Below are positions 35,313 through 43,689 of a stretch of 64,000 nt of DNA, one piece after another. This DNA is from Marisediminicola antarctica (lineage in GTDB: Bacteria; Actinomycetota; Actinomycetes; Actinomycetales; Microbacteriaceae): the NCBI RefSeq assembly GCF_009930795.1, contig NZ_CP017146.1, positions 682,001 through 746,000 on the forward strand, in the 5' to 3' direction. Positions within the stretch are counted from its first letter, which is position 1. Each line of letters opens with the position of its first letter. A program made the translations under genes and the position numbers. The notes beneath the pieces were generated by a model. That model saw nothing but the letters and a program-made list of their open reading frames with translations, did no database searches and was not told the origin of the DNA.

Positions 35313-35340
35313 GTTCCCGCCGACTGGGCTCGGCGGGAAC
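35313..35340 (+). terminator. hairpin after csbD-like gene
   Basis: GTTCCCGCCGA and TCGGCGGGAAC form a perfect 11-bp stem with a 6-nt loop, 14 nt after the stop codon. There is no strong T-run, so it may be an attenuator between the two small stress genes. Confidence 0.65.
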
Positions 35341-35391
35341 GTCATTCACCAACTACTACTGAGCACTGGGCTCAGAGCGAAGGAGAACCTC

Positions 35392-35715
35392 ATGATGGGC
35401 AAAATTCTCTTTGTGGCAGGTGCTGCCACAGGTTACGTCCTCGGCTCCAGGGCCGGACGAGAGGCCTACGAGAAGCTGAAGGTCAGGGCAGACAAGCTCT
35501 GGAACAGCGACAAGGTTCAGAGCGGCATCAGGGAGACCAAGTCGCGCGTCGCCGAGAAGGCCCCCGAACTGCGCAAGAAGGCCGAAGATGCGATGCATGG
35601 CGGGTCGGGTTCTGACAAGAAAGACTCCGACAAGAGCGGTTCTGACAAGAGCGATTCCGACAAGAGCGGCACCGACTCGTCGAAGAACGCCGACGCGGGC
35701 GAGCACGGCCACTGA
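35392..35715 (+). CDS. YtxH-like small stress protein
   Basis: 107 residues. A short hydrophobic N-terminus (ILFVAGAATGYVLGSRAGREAYEKL) is typical of YtxH/YhaM-type proteins. A lysine-rich helix follows, then a C-terminal tail of DKSGSDKSDSDKSG repeats. It is probably membrane-associated. AAGGAG lies seven bases before ATG 35392. With the CsbD gene it forms a small stress pair. Confidence 0.78.
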   Translation: MMGKILFVAGAATGYVLGSRAGREAYEKLKVRADKLWNSDKVQSGIRETKSRVAEKAPELRKKAEDAMHGGSGSDKKDSDKSGSDKSDSDKSGTDSSKNADAGEHGH

Positions 35716-35717
35716 TT

Positions 35718-35859
35718 ACTTTCATCATTCAGGAGTAGCAGGGCCAAAGTAGGGCGGATGCTGCCGAATCGACTGATTCGGCGGCATCCGCCCTTACTTA
35801 ATGGCCGGTTGGGCGGGTGGTGGCCGAGTTTTCGATACCCAACTCCTGAATGATGAAAG
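35718..35859. repeat. inverted pair of the ACTCCTGAATGATGA element
   Basis: Positions 35719-35736 and 35842-35859 are perfect 18-bp inverted repeats (right arm ACTCCTGAATGATGAAAG), separated by 105 bp. That interval contains the terminator hairpin at 35752. The right arm also matches the last unit of the array at 1-150, including the following AAAG. A single further copy (15 bp) is at 44682-44696. Confidence 0.85.
35752..35799 (+). terminator. strong hairpin terminator
   Basis: A 19-bp stem (35752-35770 with 35775-35793, one mismatch, 4-nt loop GACT) is followed by TTACTT. It is symmetric enough to work in both directions and ends the small stress genes. Confidence 0.75.
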
Positions 35860-35942
35860 CTGCCGGAATATCTGGGGCCCGTGCAGCGCTGGTGGTTAGG
35901 GTATGTACGACTGCCCCCAAATCAGGAACGGAACGCGCACAC

Positions 35943-36881
35943 ATGGCCGGACGCATCTACTCCAACGTCACTGAACTTGTCGGAAACACGCCCCTTGTGC
36001 GCATCAACCGATTGGCAGAGGGCGTCGGAGCCACGATTCTCGGGAAGCTCGAGTTCTACAACCCCGCAGGCAGCGTCAAGGACCGGATCGGGGTCGCGAT
36101 CATCGACGCCGCCGAGAAGTCCGGCGAGCTGAAGCCCGGCGGCACCATCGTCGAAGGCACGAGCGGTAACACGGGCATCGCGCTGGCCATGGCCGGCGCC
36201 GCCCGCGGCTACAAGGTGATCATGACGATGCCCGAGACGATGAGCAAGGAACGCCGCGTCATCCTGCGCGCGTTCGGCGCAGAGATCGTGCTGACCCCCG
36301 GATCCGAGGGGATGCGCGGAGCGATCGAGAAGGCGCAGGAGATCGTCGCGAACACCCCGAACTCGATCTGGGCCCGCCAGTTCGACAACGAGGCGAACCC
36401 GCAGATCCACCGCGAGACCACCGCGGAAGAAGTCTGGAACGACACCGACGGCGCCGTCGACATCTTCGTCGCGGGCATCGGCACCGGCGGCACCATCACG
36501 GGCGTCGGCCAGGTGCTCAAGGAGCGCAAGCCCAGCGTGCAGATCGTCGGCGTCGAGCCGATCGACTCGCCGCTTTTGACCGAGGGCAAGGCCGGACCGC
36601 ACAAGATCCAGGGCATCGGAGCCAACTTCGTGCCGTCGATCCTCGACAAGAACGCCTACGACGAGATCATCGACGTCACTCTCGACGACTCGCTCGACAT
36701 CGCCCGCCGCCTCGCCACCGAGGAAGGCATCTTCACCGGAATCTCCTCCGGCGCGATCATCTGGGCCGCCCTCGAGCTGGCGAAGCGCCCGGAGAACGCT
36801 GGCAAAACCATCGTCGCGATCATCTGCGACACGGGCGAGCGCTACCTCTCCAGCATCCTGTTCGAACACCTCCAGGACTGA
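35943..36881 (+). CDS. cysK: cysteine synthase A (O-acetylserine sulfhydrylase)
   Basis: 312 residues, full length. The PLP lysine is K46 in [11 protein letters not shown]. Other motifs are the substrate loop [12 protein letters not shown], the phosphate-binding [12 protein letters not shown] and the C-terminal [12 protein letters not shown]. It makes L-cysteine from O-acetylserine and sulfide. The frame is open up to the ATGATG of the repeat at 35850, but ATG 35943 starts the conserved sequence. A -10-like TAGGGT lies at 35897-35902. cysE follows after two bases, so the two steps are co-expressed. Confidence 0.96.
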   Translation: MAGRIYSNVTELVGNTPLVRINRLAEGVGATILGKLEFYNPAGSVKDRIGVAIIDAAEKSGELKPGGTIVEGTSGNTGIALAMAGAARGYKVIMTMPETMSKERRVILRAFGAEIVLTPGSEGMRGAIEKAQEIVANTPNSIWARQFDNEANPQIHRETTAEEVWNDTDGAVDIFVAGIGTGGTITGVGQVLKERKPSVQIVGVEPIDSPLLTEGKAGPHKIQGIGANFVPSILDKNAYDEIIDVTLDDSLDIARRLATEEGIFTGISSGAIIWAALELAKRPENAGKTIVAIICDTGERYLSSILFEHLQD

Positions 36882-36883
36882 GA

Positions 36884-37504
36884 TTGAGCTACCTGGCCGG
36901 CGCGCGTCGGCGGCTGCGCGCCGCGTTCGGCGTCGGCGTCGGCCCGCGCATGACCGAGGACATCGCCGCCGCCCGGCTGCGTGACCCGGCCGCGCGCAGC
37001 AACGCCGAGGTGTTCTGGCTGTACCCCGGCGTGCACGCCGTCTGGTGGTACCGGCTGGCGAACAAGCTGTGGCGCCGCCGCTTCTTCTTCGTGGCCCGGG
37101 CGATCTCGCAGGCCGCGCGCGCCGCGACGGGAGTGGAGATCCACCCCGGCGCGACGATCGGGCGCCGCCTGTTCATCGACCACGGCATGGGCGTCGTGAT
37201 CGGCGAGACCGCGGTGCTCGGCGACGACGTGATGCTGTACCACGGGGTCACCCTCGGCGGCCGCAGCACGAAGCTGGAGAAGCGGCATCCGACCCTCGGC
37301 AACGGCGTTCTCGTCGGCGCCGGCGCGGTGATTCTCGGACCGATCACGATCGGCGAGGGCAGCAGCGTCGGCGCCGGCGCGGTTGTAGTGCGCGATGCCC
37401 CGGCCCGCTCGGTGCTGACCGGAATTCCCGCGAAGGCCGTGCCGATCAATGCGCCGGATGCCGCCAGCGACGACTTCTACATCGATCCGGCGATCTACAT
37501 CTGA
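36884..37504 (+). CDS. cysE: serine O-acetyltransferase
   Basis: 206 residues with hexapeptide beta-helix motifs: [44 protein letters not shown] and [31 protein letters not shown]. This is the shorter Gram-positive CysE form. It supplies O-acetylserine to the preceding cysteine synthase. Start TTG 36884, two bases after the cysK stop. The C-terminus ends DPAIYI, the CysE-type isoleucine end that docks into the CysK active site in known complexes. Confidence 0.95.
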   Translation: MSYLAGARRRLRAAFGVGVGPRMTEDIAAARLRDPAARSNAEVFWLYPGVHAVWWYRLANKLWRRRFFFVARAISQAARAATGVEIHPGATIGRRLFIDHGMGVVIGETAVLGDDVMLYHGVTLGGRSTKLEKRHPTLGNGVLVGAGAVILGPITIGEGSSVGAGAVVVRDAPARSVLTGIPAKAVPINAPDAASDDFYIDPAIYI

Positions 37505-37533
37505 GGTTGACCCCATTGTCAGGGGAGTGTGTC

Positions 37534-37545
37534 TAGGCTCGTCCC
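37534..37545 (+). promoter_or_regulatory. probable leaderless promoter -10 (TAGGCT)
   Basis: TAGGCT (37534-37539) is followed by exactly six bases and the GTG start of the CPBP gene. A TTGACC lies further upstream but is spaced too far for a standard -35. Confidence 0.45.
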
Positions 37546-38514
37546 GTGGACTACGCCTATCACCGACTCGCCCGCTCGTGGCCGAAGTACAAGTGGTGGA
37601 AGTCGCTGATCACCGCGCTTATCGGTGGGGCGATCTTCCTCGTGCTGTCGATCATCATCGCGGTCGGGTTCATCGTCGGGTCGTTCCTGTCGCCGGATGT
37701 CTTCGGCAACTTCAACGACCTCCTCACGCTGGGCGAGATCGACCTGTCCGACCCGATCACCTTCGCATTCGCCGTCGGCTCGATCGCCCTGCTGCTGCCA
37801 GCGGTCATCTTCGCGACGCTCATCATGGGGCCGTGGCCGCTCGGCCTGCTGTCGTCGGTGGCCGGGCGTCTGCGGTGGGGCTGGCTCGCGCGCTGCATCC
37901 CGATCGGGCTGCTCGTCTACGGCGTGGTCTTCGGGCTCTCCTTCCTCGTGATCGATCCGCTCAGCGGGGCGGGCCCGCTGTCGCCGGTCATCACGTCGAC
38001 GACGTGGGTGCTCATCGCGCTTGCGCTCGTACTCACCCCGCTGCAGGCGACGGCAGAGGAGTACGTGTTTCGCGGGTTTCTCATGCAGACGATCGGCGGT
38101 TGGCTGAAGCATCCGGCCTGGGCGATCCTGCTTCCCGTGCCGCTGTTCGCGATCGGCCACAACTACGACGTGTGGGGGCTGCTGGACGTGTCGATCTTCG
38201 GCGTCACCGCAGCCTGGCTCACCTGGCGCACCGGCGGACTCGAGGCCGCGATCGTGGCGCACGTGATCAACAACACCACGTTGTTCGTGCTCGGCGCGGT
38301 CGGGCTGACCGACCTCAACGCCGACTCCGGCAGCCCGATCGGACTTCTCGTGACGGGCCTGATCATGGTCGCCTACTCGGCGCTCGTGGTGCGCGCCGCC
38401 AATCGCAGCGGCCTCGTCACGACGCGCACGCTGCTGCCGCCGGAGCCGGTGCCGGTCGTGGACGCCGCCGGCTGGCCGCCGGTCGAGCAGCCCGCCCGAG
38501 ATTCCGCTGGTTGA
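37546..38514 (+). CDS. CPBP-family intramembrane glutamic endopeptidase
   Basis: 322 residues with about eight membrane helices. The ABI/CPBP motifs are intact: EEYVFRGFLMQTI (EE-x3-R), FAIGHNYDVWG and HVINNTT. These proteases cleave within the membrane; bacterial members often handle prenylated peptides or bacteriocin processing and immunity, but no peptide gene is next to this one. GTG 37546 is supported by the -10 directly upstream. The stop codon lies in a GCTGGTTGAGC motif seen elsewhere in the window. Confidence 0.88.
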   Translation: MDYAYHRLARSWPKYKWWKSLITALIGGAIFLVLSIIIAVGFIVGSFLSPDVFGNFNDLLTLGEIDLSDPITFAFAVGSIALLLPAVIFATLIMGPWPLGLLSSVAGRLRWGWLARCIPIGLLVYGVVFGLSFLVIDPLSGAGPLSPVITSTTWVLIALALVLTPLQATAEEYVFRGFLMQTIGGWLKHPAWAILLPVPLFAIGHNYDVWGLLDVSIFGVTAAWLTWRTGGLEAAIVAHVINNTTLFVLGAVGLTDLNADSGSPIGLLVTGLIMVAYSALVVRAANRSGLVTTRTLLPPEPVPVVDAAGWPPVEQPARDSAG

Positions 38515-38546
38515 GCCGCGCGGGCCTGGCTGTCGGCGGGGCCTCG

Positions 38547-38559
38547 TAAACTTGCCGGT
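38547..38559 (+). promoter_or_regulatory. probable leaderless promoter -10 (TAAACT)
   Basis: TAAACT (38547-38552) lies seven bases before the recQ ATG, with no ribosome site between. Confidence 0.45.
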
Positions 38560-40407
38560 ATGAGTTCGACACCGGATGCGCCCGCCCGCCCCCTCGCGCG
38601 CAGCGCACCGGCCGAGGTGCTGCACCGCGTCTTCGGCTACGACGAATTCCGCGGAAACCAGGCCGAGATCATCGACCACGTGTCATCCGGCGGCGACGCA
38701 CTCGTCCTGATGCCCACCGGCGGCGGCAAGTCCCTCTGCTACCAGATCCCGGCGCTTGTGCGCCGCGGAACCGGCATCGTCATTTCCCCGCTCATCGCCC
38801 TCATGCAGGACCAGGTCGACGCACTCTCCGCCGTCGGGGTGCGCGCGGCCTACCTGAACTCCACCCAGACCCCGGATGCCAAGGCGGCCGTCGAGCGCGC
38901 CTATCTCGCGGGCGAGCTCGACCTGCTCTATCTCGCGCCGGAGCGGCTACGGGTGCAGTCGACCGCTGCCCTGCTCGACCGGGGCGAGATGGCTCTGTTC
39001 GCGATCGACGAGGCGCACTGCGTGTCGCAATGGGGCCACGACTTCCGCCCCGACTACCTGCAGCTGTCGGTGCTGCACGAGCGCTGGCCGACAGTGCCGC
39101 GCATCGCGCTCACCGCGACCGCGACCGAGCAGACCCACGCCGAGATCGCCCAGCGCCTGCAGCTCGGCGAGGCGAAGCACTTCGTGGCCAGCTTCGACCG
39201 TCCGAACATCCAGTACCGGATCGCCTCGAAGAACTCGCCCCAGCAGCAGCTGCTCCAGCTCGTGCGTAGCGAGCACGACGGCGACGCGGGCATCGTCTAC
39301 TGCCTCTCGCGGGCATCCGTCGAGAAGACCGCGCAGATGCTGGTCGACAACGGAATCCCCGCTCTGCCGTACCACGCGGGCCTCCCGGCACCGGTCCGGG
39401 CCGCCAACCAGTCGCGGTTCCTGCGCGAAGACGGCATCATCATGGTCGCGACGATCGCGTTCGGGATGGGCATCGACAAGCCGGATGTGCGGTTCGTCGC
39501 CCACCTCGACCTGCCCAAGAGCGTCGAGGGCTACTACCAGGAGACCGGACGCGCGGGCCGCGACGGGCTGCCGTCGACCGCGTGGCTTGCCTACGGGCTG
39601 CAGGACGTCGTGCAACAGCGCCGGATGATCGCCGACTCGGAGGGCGACAATGCTCACCGACGCAAGCTCTCCGCGCACCTCGACGCGATGCTCGCGCTGT
39701 GCGAGACAGTCGAATGCCGCCGGGTGCAGCTGCTCGCCTACTTCGGCGAGACGTCGACCGCGTGCGGCAACTGCGACACCTGCCTGTCGCCGCCCGAGTC
39801 GATCGACGGCACCATCGCCGCCCAGAAGCTGCTGTCGACGGTCGTGCGACTGCAGCGCGAGCGCAACCAGAAGTTCGGCGCGGGTCAGCTCATCGACATC
39901 CTGCTCGGCAAGCGCACGCCGCGCGTGGAACAGAACGGCCACGACAACCTGAGCACCTTCGGAATCGGCGGCGAGCTGAGCGAGCCCGAGTGGCGCGGTG
40001 TCGTGCGGCAGCTGCTCGCGCAGGGACTACTCCAGGTCAACAGCGACGGCTTCGGCACACTCGTGATCACCGACGACAGCGCCGCGGTGCTCTCCGGGGC
40101 ACGCAAGGTCTCGCTGCGCCGCGAGCCCGATCGCCCGGCGAAGAAGGCGTCGCGCACGGCGCGCGGGGCATCCGCCGAGCTCCCCGCGGGAGCCACCCCG
40201 CTGTTCGAGAAGTTGCGGGCCTGGCGTGCCGCCGAGGCAAAGGAGCAGGGCGTTCCGGCGTATGTGATCTTCCACGATGCGACCCTTCGCGAAATCGCGA
40301 CAGGCACCCCCGGCACCCTCGCCGAGCTGGGCACGGTGTCGGGCGTCGGCGAGTCGAAGCTCGAGAAGTACGGGCAGAAGCTCCTCGACGCGATCAGCGC
40401 GGCCTGA
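38560..40407 (+). CDS. recQ: RecQ ATP-dependent DNA helicase
   Basis: 615 residues. Helicase motifs: MPTGGGKSLCYQIP, DEAHCVSQWGHDFRPDY, TATAT, IVYCLSRASVEKTA, GIDKPDVRF and QETGRAGRDG. The zinc-binding Cys cluster is CETVECRRVQLLAYFGE...CGNCDTC. A winged-helix region (KFGAGQLIDILLG) and a C-terminal HRDC domain (about 545-612; VPAYVIFHDATLREIA) complete the classical architecture. It unwinds duplex DNA 3'-5' in recombination repair and fork restart. All catalytic residues look intact. Confidence 0.95.
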   Translation: MSSTPDAPARPLARSAPAEVLHRVFGYDEFRGNQAEIIDHVSSGGDALVLMPTGGGKSLCYQIPALVRRGTGIVISPLIALMQDQVDALSAVGVRAAYLNSTQTPDAKAAVERAYLAGELDLLYLAPERLRVQSTAALLDRGEMALFAIDEAHCVSQWGHDFRPDYLQLSVLHERWPTVPRIALTATATEQTHAEIAQRLQLGEAKHFVASFDRPNIQYRIASKNSPQQQLLQLVRSEHDGDAGIVYCLSRASVEKTAQMLVDNGIPALPYHAGLPAPVRAANQSRFLREDGIIMVATIAFGMGIDKPDVRFVAHLDLPKSVEGYYQETGRAGRDGLPSTAWLAYGLQDVVQQRRMIADSEGDNAHRRKLSAHLDAMLALCETVECRRVQLLAYFGETSTACGNCDTCLSPPESIDGTIAAQKLLSTVVRLQRERNQKFGAGQLIDILLGKRTPRVEQNGHDNLSTFGIGGELSEPEWRGVVRQLLAQGLLQVNSDGFGTLVITDDSAAVLSGARKVSLRREPDRPAKKASRTARGASAELPAGATPLFEKLRAWRAAEAKEQGVPAYVIFHDATLREIATGTPGTLAELGTVSGVGESKLEKYGQKLLDAISAA

Positions 40408-40485
40408 CCCGCGCGACGGCGCGACGGCACGCCCGCGCGACGGCTCGCCTGGGGAGTAGACCGACGCGCCGCACAACCCAGTTGC

Positions 40486-40503
40486 ACCGGCGCGGGCGCC
40501 GGT
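40486..40503 (+). terminator. short GC-rich hairpin between recQ and the methyltransferase
   Basis: ACCGGCGC-GG-GCGCCGGT, a perfect 8-bp stem with a 2-nt minimal loop, without a T-run. It could terminate recQ transcription or be part of the next gene's promoter region. Confidence 0.35.
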
Positions 40504-40552
40504 CTAGCGTTGGGCCAACCAATGGGGGTGGTCATCGCTGATCGGAGCCCGC

Positions 40553-41542
40553 ATGCCGAAGTACCGCGCCGCCCTTCCGCAACTGGAGGAGGGCGCGCTG
40601 TTCCTCACTGACGCCGGGCTCGAGACCACCCTCTTGTTTTGGGAGGGGATCGATCTGCCGCATTTCGCGGCATGCGAGCTGCTGCGCTCTGACGAGGGTC
40701 GCGATGTGCTGCGCTCCTACTTCAATCGTCACGCTGCGGTCGCCACCCGGCTCGGCCTGGGCTTCGTTCTCGACACGGCGACGTGGCGCGCAAATCCCGA
40801 CTGGACCGCCCGTCTCGGCTACGGCTCTCAGGAGTTCGAGAGGGTCAATCGCTCGTCCGTGCTGCTCGCCCAAAAGGTGCGACGGGTCTGGGAGACGGAT
40901 GCCTCCCGGATCGTGATCGCGGCGGTGGTCGGTCCACGCGCCGGCGGCTACGCCAGCTCCGAGAGGCAGTCCGCGCAGGAGGCCGCCGACTACCACTCCT
41001 GGCAGATCGACATCTTCGCCGACACCGAGGCCGACTTCATCAGCGCGCTCACCCTCAACTACAGCGAGGAGGCGATCGGTATCACCCGTGCCGCCCAGGC
41101 GGCGGGGATGCCCGTCGTCATCTCGTTCACCGTCGAGACCGACGGCCGGCTCGCGAGCGGCGAGAGCATCAGCGAGGCCATTTCCGCGGTGGACATCGAC
41201 TCCGGCTGGTACCCGGAGTGTTTCGCGATCAACTGCGCGCATCCGACGCACCTCGCCGAGGGCATGTGGGACGACGACGCTGTGCGCAGGCGGGTCAGGG
41301 GGATCCGCGCGAACGCATCCCGCTGCAGCCACGCCGAACTCGACAACTCCGAGACGCTCGACGATGGCGACCCAGAGGAACTCGGGCGCCAGCTCGGCGA
41401 GCTGCGGCGAACCAACCCCCAGCTCACGATGCTCGGCGGATGCTGCGGATGCGACACCCGGCACATCGAGGCCATCGGTCGCTCCGCCGTCGCCTCCGGT
41501 TCGGCCATCGGTTTACCGCGAATCGGCGCGGCCGCCGACTGA
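40553..41542 (+). CDS. mmuM: homocysteine S-methyltransferase family protein
   Basis: 329 residues with a TIM-barrel S-methyltransferase layout. The zinc cysteines are C228 (AINCAHP) and C297/C298 (LGGCCGCDTRH). It would methylate homocysteine to methionine from S-methylmethionine or a similar donor, without cobalamin. GGAG precedes ATG 40553. The family symbol mmuM is used by homology; the methyl donor cannot be told from the sequence. Confidence 0.85.
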   Translation: MPKYRAALPQLEEGALFLTDAGLETTLLFWEGIDLPHFAACELLRSDEGRDVLRSYFNRHAAVATRLGLGFVLDTATWRANPDWTARLGYGSQEFERVNRSSVLLAQKVRRVWETDASRIVIAAVVGPRAGGYASSERQSAQEAADYHSWQIDIFADTEADFISALTLNYSEEAIGITRAAQAAGMPVVISFTVETDGRLASGESISEAISAVDIDSGWYPECFAINCAHPTHLAEGMWDDDAVRRRVRGIRANASRCSHAELDNSETLDDGDPEELGRQLGELRRTNPQLTMLGGCCGCDTRHIEAIGRSAVASGSAIGLPRIGAAAD

Positions 41543-41603
41543 CCCGCGGTAGCCGACTACCCGCGGCCGCCGACTACCCGCGGTAGCCGCGCGGCTCCGC
41601 TCG

Positions 41604-42167
41604 TCAGCGTGAGTGGTCCATCAGCTCGCTCCACTTCGACCGCAGAATCCCGGCGAGTGGCCGCTGCTGCTCGCCCTGCTGCGCGGCGAGCACAATGAGC
41701 ACGGCGGTGAGCACCGGGGTCGCCCACTGCAAGTACTTCTGTTGCGTCTGGGCCGACTCGAGCTCCGAGCTCGCCCCGGAGCCCGCCTCGGTGACACCTT
41801 TACCGCCCTCGTCGGCGTGCTCGGCGATCTTCTTCCCCACCACGCCGGAGTACAAGGTCGTGCCGAGCGCGGCGGCGGTGACGGCGATCTTGACGATCGT
41901 GTTGGTGCGGCCCTCCGACTGCGCAGACAGTCGCGACTTGTTCGCGAGGATCAGGGCAAGACCGCCGACGCCGTGGATGACCAGAGCGCCCAGCTGCACC
42001 GGCGCCCAACGCGCCCAGCCCGCCGACGAGAGGGTTAACCGCTCCGTCGGGTCGTTCGCGCGCGCCGCTGCGCCGTTGAGGCCGACGGCGCCCATGAGGC
42101 CGCCGCCAAACCAGGCCGCGAGACCGAGATCGTGCATTGAGCGGACGAAAGTGTTGCGTTCTGACAT
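41604..42167 (-). CDS. membrane protein of unknown function
   Basis: 187 residues with about four hydrophobic segments: AAWFGGGLMGAVGL, WAPVQLGALVIHGVGGLALILA, VKIAVTAAALGTTLYSGVVG and WATPVLTAVLIVLAAQ. A charged loop rich in E/G/S lies between the last two. Start ATG 42167 has AGGAG upstream. Such proteins are common in Actinobacteria; I recognise no functional motif. The short 3' junction to the methyltransferase gene consists of GCCGACTACCCGCGG repeats. Confidence 0.7.
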   Translation of the reverse strand: MSERNTFVRSMHDLGLAAWFGGGLMGAVGLNGAAARANDPTERLTLSSAGWARWAPVQLGALVIHGVGGLALILANKSRLSAQSEGRTNTIVKIAVTAAALGTTLYSGVVGKKIAEHADEGGKGVTEAGSGASSELESAQTQQKYLQWATPVLTAVLIVLAAQQGEQQRPLAGILRSKWSELMDHSR

Positions 42168-42290
42168 GGCGCTTCTCCTGGTGTGTCGAGACGGGGGAAG
42201 GTCAAATGACCCCTATTAGGGGGACTCTAACCCCGTTTCGACGCGCAGAGGCAGGGGGTAGAACCTAGAGCGAAAAGCACCTAAACAGTC

Positions 42291-43583
42291 TCAGCGATGT
42301 CGGTCGCCGGGGTCGTCCCGCCCGTCCCGCTCGAGCTCCCGCTGCGCCAGATGGGCGAGTTCGCGCAGGTAGACCATGTCTACGTCGGACTCCGCGCGGG
42401 GATCCGAATCGAAGACGCAGAGCGCGCCGATCCGCTCGCCGGTGGGCGACTCGATCGGGAATCCCGCATAGAACCGGATGAACGGCTTGCCGGTGACGAG
42501 CGGGTTGTTGCGAAACCTCGGATCCTTCCGTGCGTCGCACACGATCATCCCCTCCCGGGTGCGGATCGTGAAGTCGCAGAACCCGTCGGAGCGCGCGATC
42601 TCGGTAACCTGGGTGCCGCTGCGCGCCTTGTGCCACTGCCGATCGCCGTCGATCACAGTGAACAGCGCAGACGTCGTTCTCAGCGCGCGGCGCGCGATCG
42701 AGACCATTCGGTCGAGGCGCACATTCGGCACGGCGTTCAGGCCCATCCGGTCGAGGGCGCGCTGGCGGTGCGCCTCGTGTGCCGGCTCGTCGGCCGCGCT
42801 CGGGCGGTGCGGATCCCGAGGCACCCGGAGCACGTCGTTGAGGCCGGCCGGGATCACCCGCGCGATCTCGCCGGCCCAGTGCGTGTAGGCGGCGGGCTCG
42901 CGATGCCGGGTCGTGTTGACGGCGGAGACCGAGGTGAGCGGCGCGAACGTCGCCCGCTCCGAGCGGGCGCACACCTGCTGGGTTATCGCGTTCATCTCCG
43001 CGGCGTGCTGGTCCGCGACTGTGCCGAACACCGAATCGAAGGTCGGAATGGATCGGATTGGTTGGATGCCCGTCACGACGACCTTCGTTCCGGTCGAGGT
43101 GGCTTCTTCCACCCCTGCGACCAGGTCGTCGAGCTTCTGCTGCCAGGTGCCGAGCGGTGTCAGGCGTGTTGCGTCGTTCACGCCGAGCACGATCACGATC
43201 ACGTCGTAGCGCCAGAGCTGCATGGCAAGAACGGCCTGCAGGGCACTGGAGATGGAGATGTCCGGATCGGCGGCGAGGTCGACATCCGCCCCCCGTCCGG
43301 TGGCCGCGGACAGCGCCCGAGCGAACGCGCCCGGAAGCGCGAGGTCGTGGGTTGCGACGCCCCAGCCGACCGCCGGGCCGGCACCGAAGATCATGGCGCG
43401 CAGGCTGTCCCGTCCCGCGGCATTCGCCCGCGCGGGACCGGTCGGGCGGGGGACGTGCCGGAGGGATCGGTCGACGCTCGAACCCCAGAGACTCATCGCG
43501 GGGCTGAGGGTGAGGTTTTTGAGTTCGGTGAGAACGCCCCGCGGTGCGCCACCAATGCCTGCGCGGGATTCGTCGTTGTCCAT
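42291..43583 (-). CDS. GAF-domain protein with degenerate SGNH-hydrolase domain
   Basis: 430 residues. The N-terminal half has SGNH topology: block I IFGAGPAVGWGV (about 65-76), block III VLGVNDATR (132-140) and a block V-like YTHW. The catalytic serine and its aspartate partner of GDS are replaced (GAGP), and the DxxH aspartate is also missing, so hydrolysis is unlikely. The C-terminal half (about 280-425) is a GAF domain (VSIARRALRTTSALFTVIDGDRQWHKA, FCDFTIRTREGMIVCDARKDPRF, FYAGFPIESPTGERIGALCVFD). It may be a ligand or redox sensor. ATG 43583 has GGGGGG upstream. Confidence 0.8.
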   Translation of the reverse strand: MDNDESRAGIGGAPRGVLTELKNLTLSPAMSLWGSSVDRSLRHVPRPTGPARANAAGRDSLRAMIFGAGPAVGWGVATHDLALPGAFARALSAATGRGADVDLAADPDISISSALQAVLAMQLWRYDVIVIVLGVNDATRLTPLGTWQQKLDDLVAGVEEATSTGTKVVVTGIQPIRSIPTFDSVFGTVADQHAAEMNAITQQVCARSERATFAPLTSVSAVNTTRHREPAAYTHWAGEIARVIPAGLNDVLRVPRDPHRPSAADEPAHEAHRQRALDRMGLNAVPNVRLDRMVSIARRALRTTSALFTVIDGDRQWHKARSGTQVTEIARSDGFCDFTIRTREGMIVCDARKDPRFRNNPLVTGKPFIRFYAGFPIESPTGERIGALCVFDSDPRAESDVDMVYLRELAHLAQRELERDGRDDPGDRHR

Positions 43584-43677
43584 GAGACCCCCCAGTCTCA
43601 CCAGTCGTGAAGACCGGTCACTATCGACCGTATCAGCCGTTTGCTCGGCTGGCGATCAGGATTATGCGCGATCGACC

Positions 43678-43689
43678 TAGGCTGGGCCG
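43678..43689 (+). promoter_or_regulatory. probable leaderless promoter -10 (TAGGCT)
   Basis: TAGGCT (43678-43683), then six bases, then ATG 43690. It is the same hexamer and spacing as upstream of the CPBP gene. Confidence 0.45.

Noticed and set aside
35860-35942. Riboswitch or T-box before cysK
   Set aside because: Only about 80 bp separate the repeat and the start codon, and no S-box or T-box conserved parts are visible.
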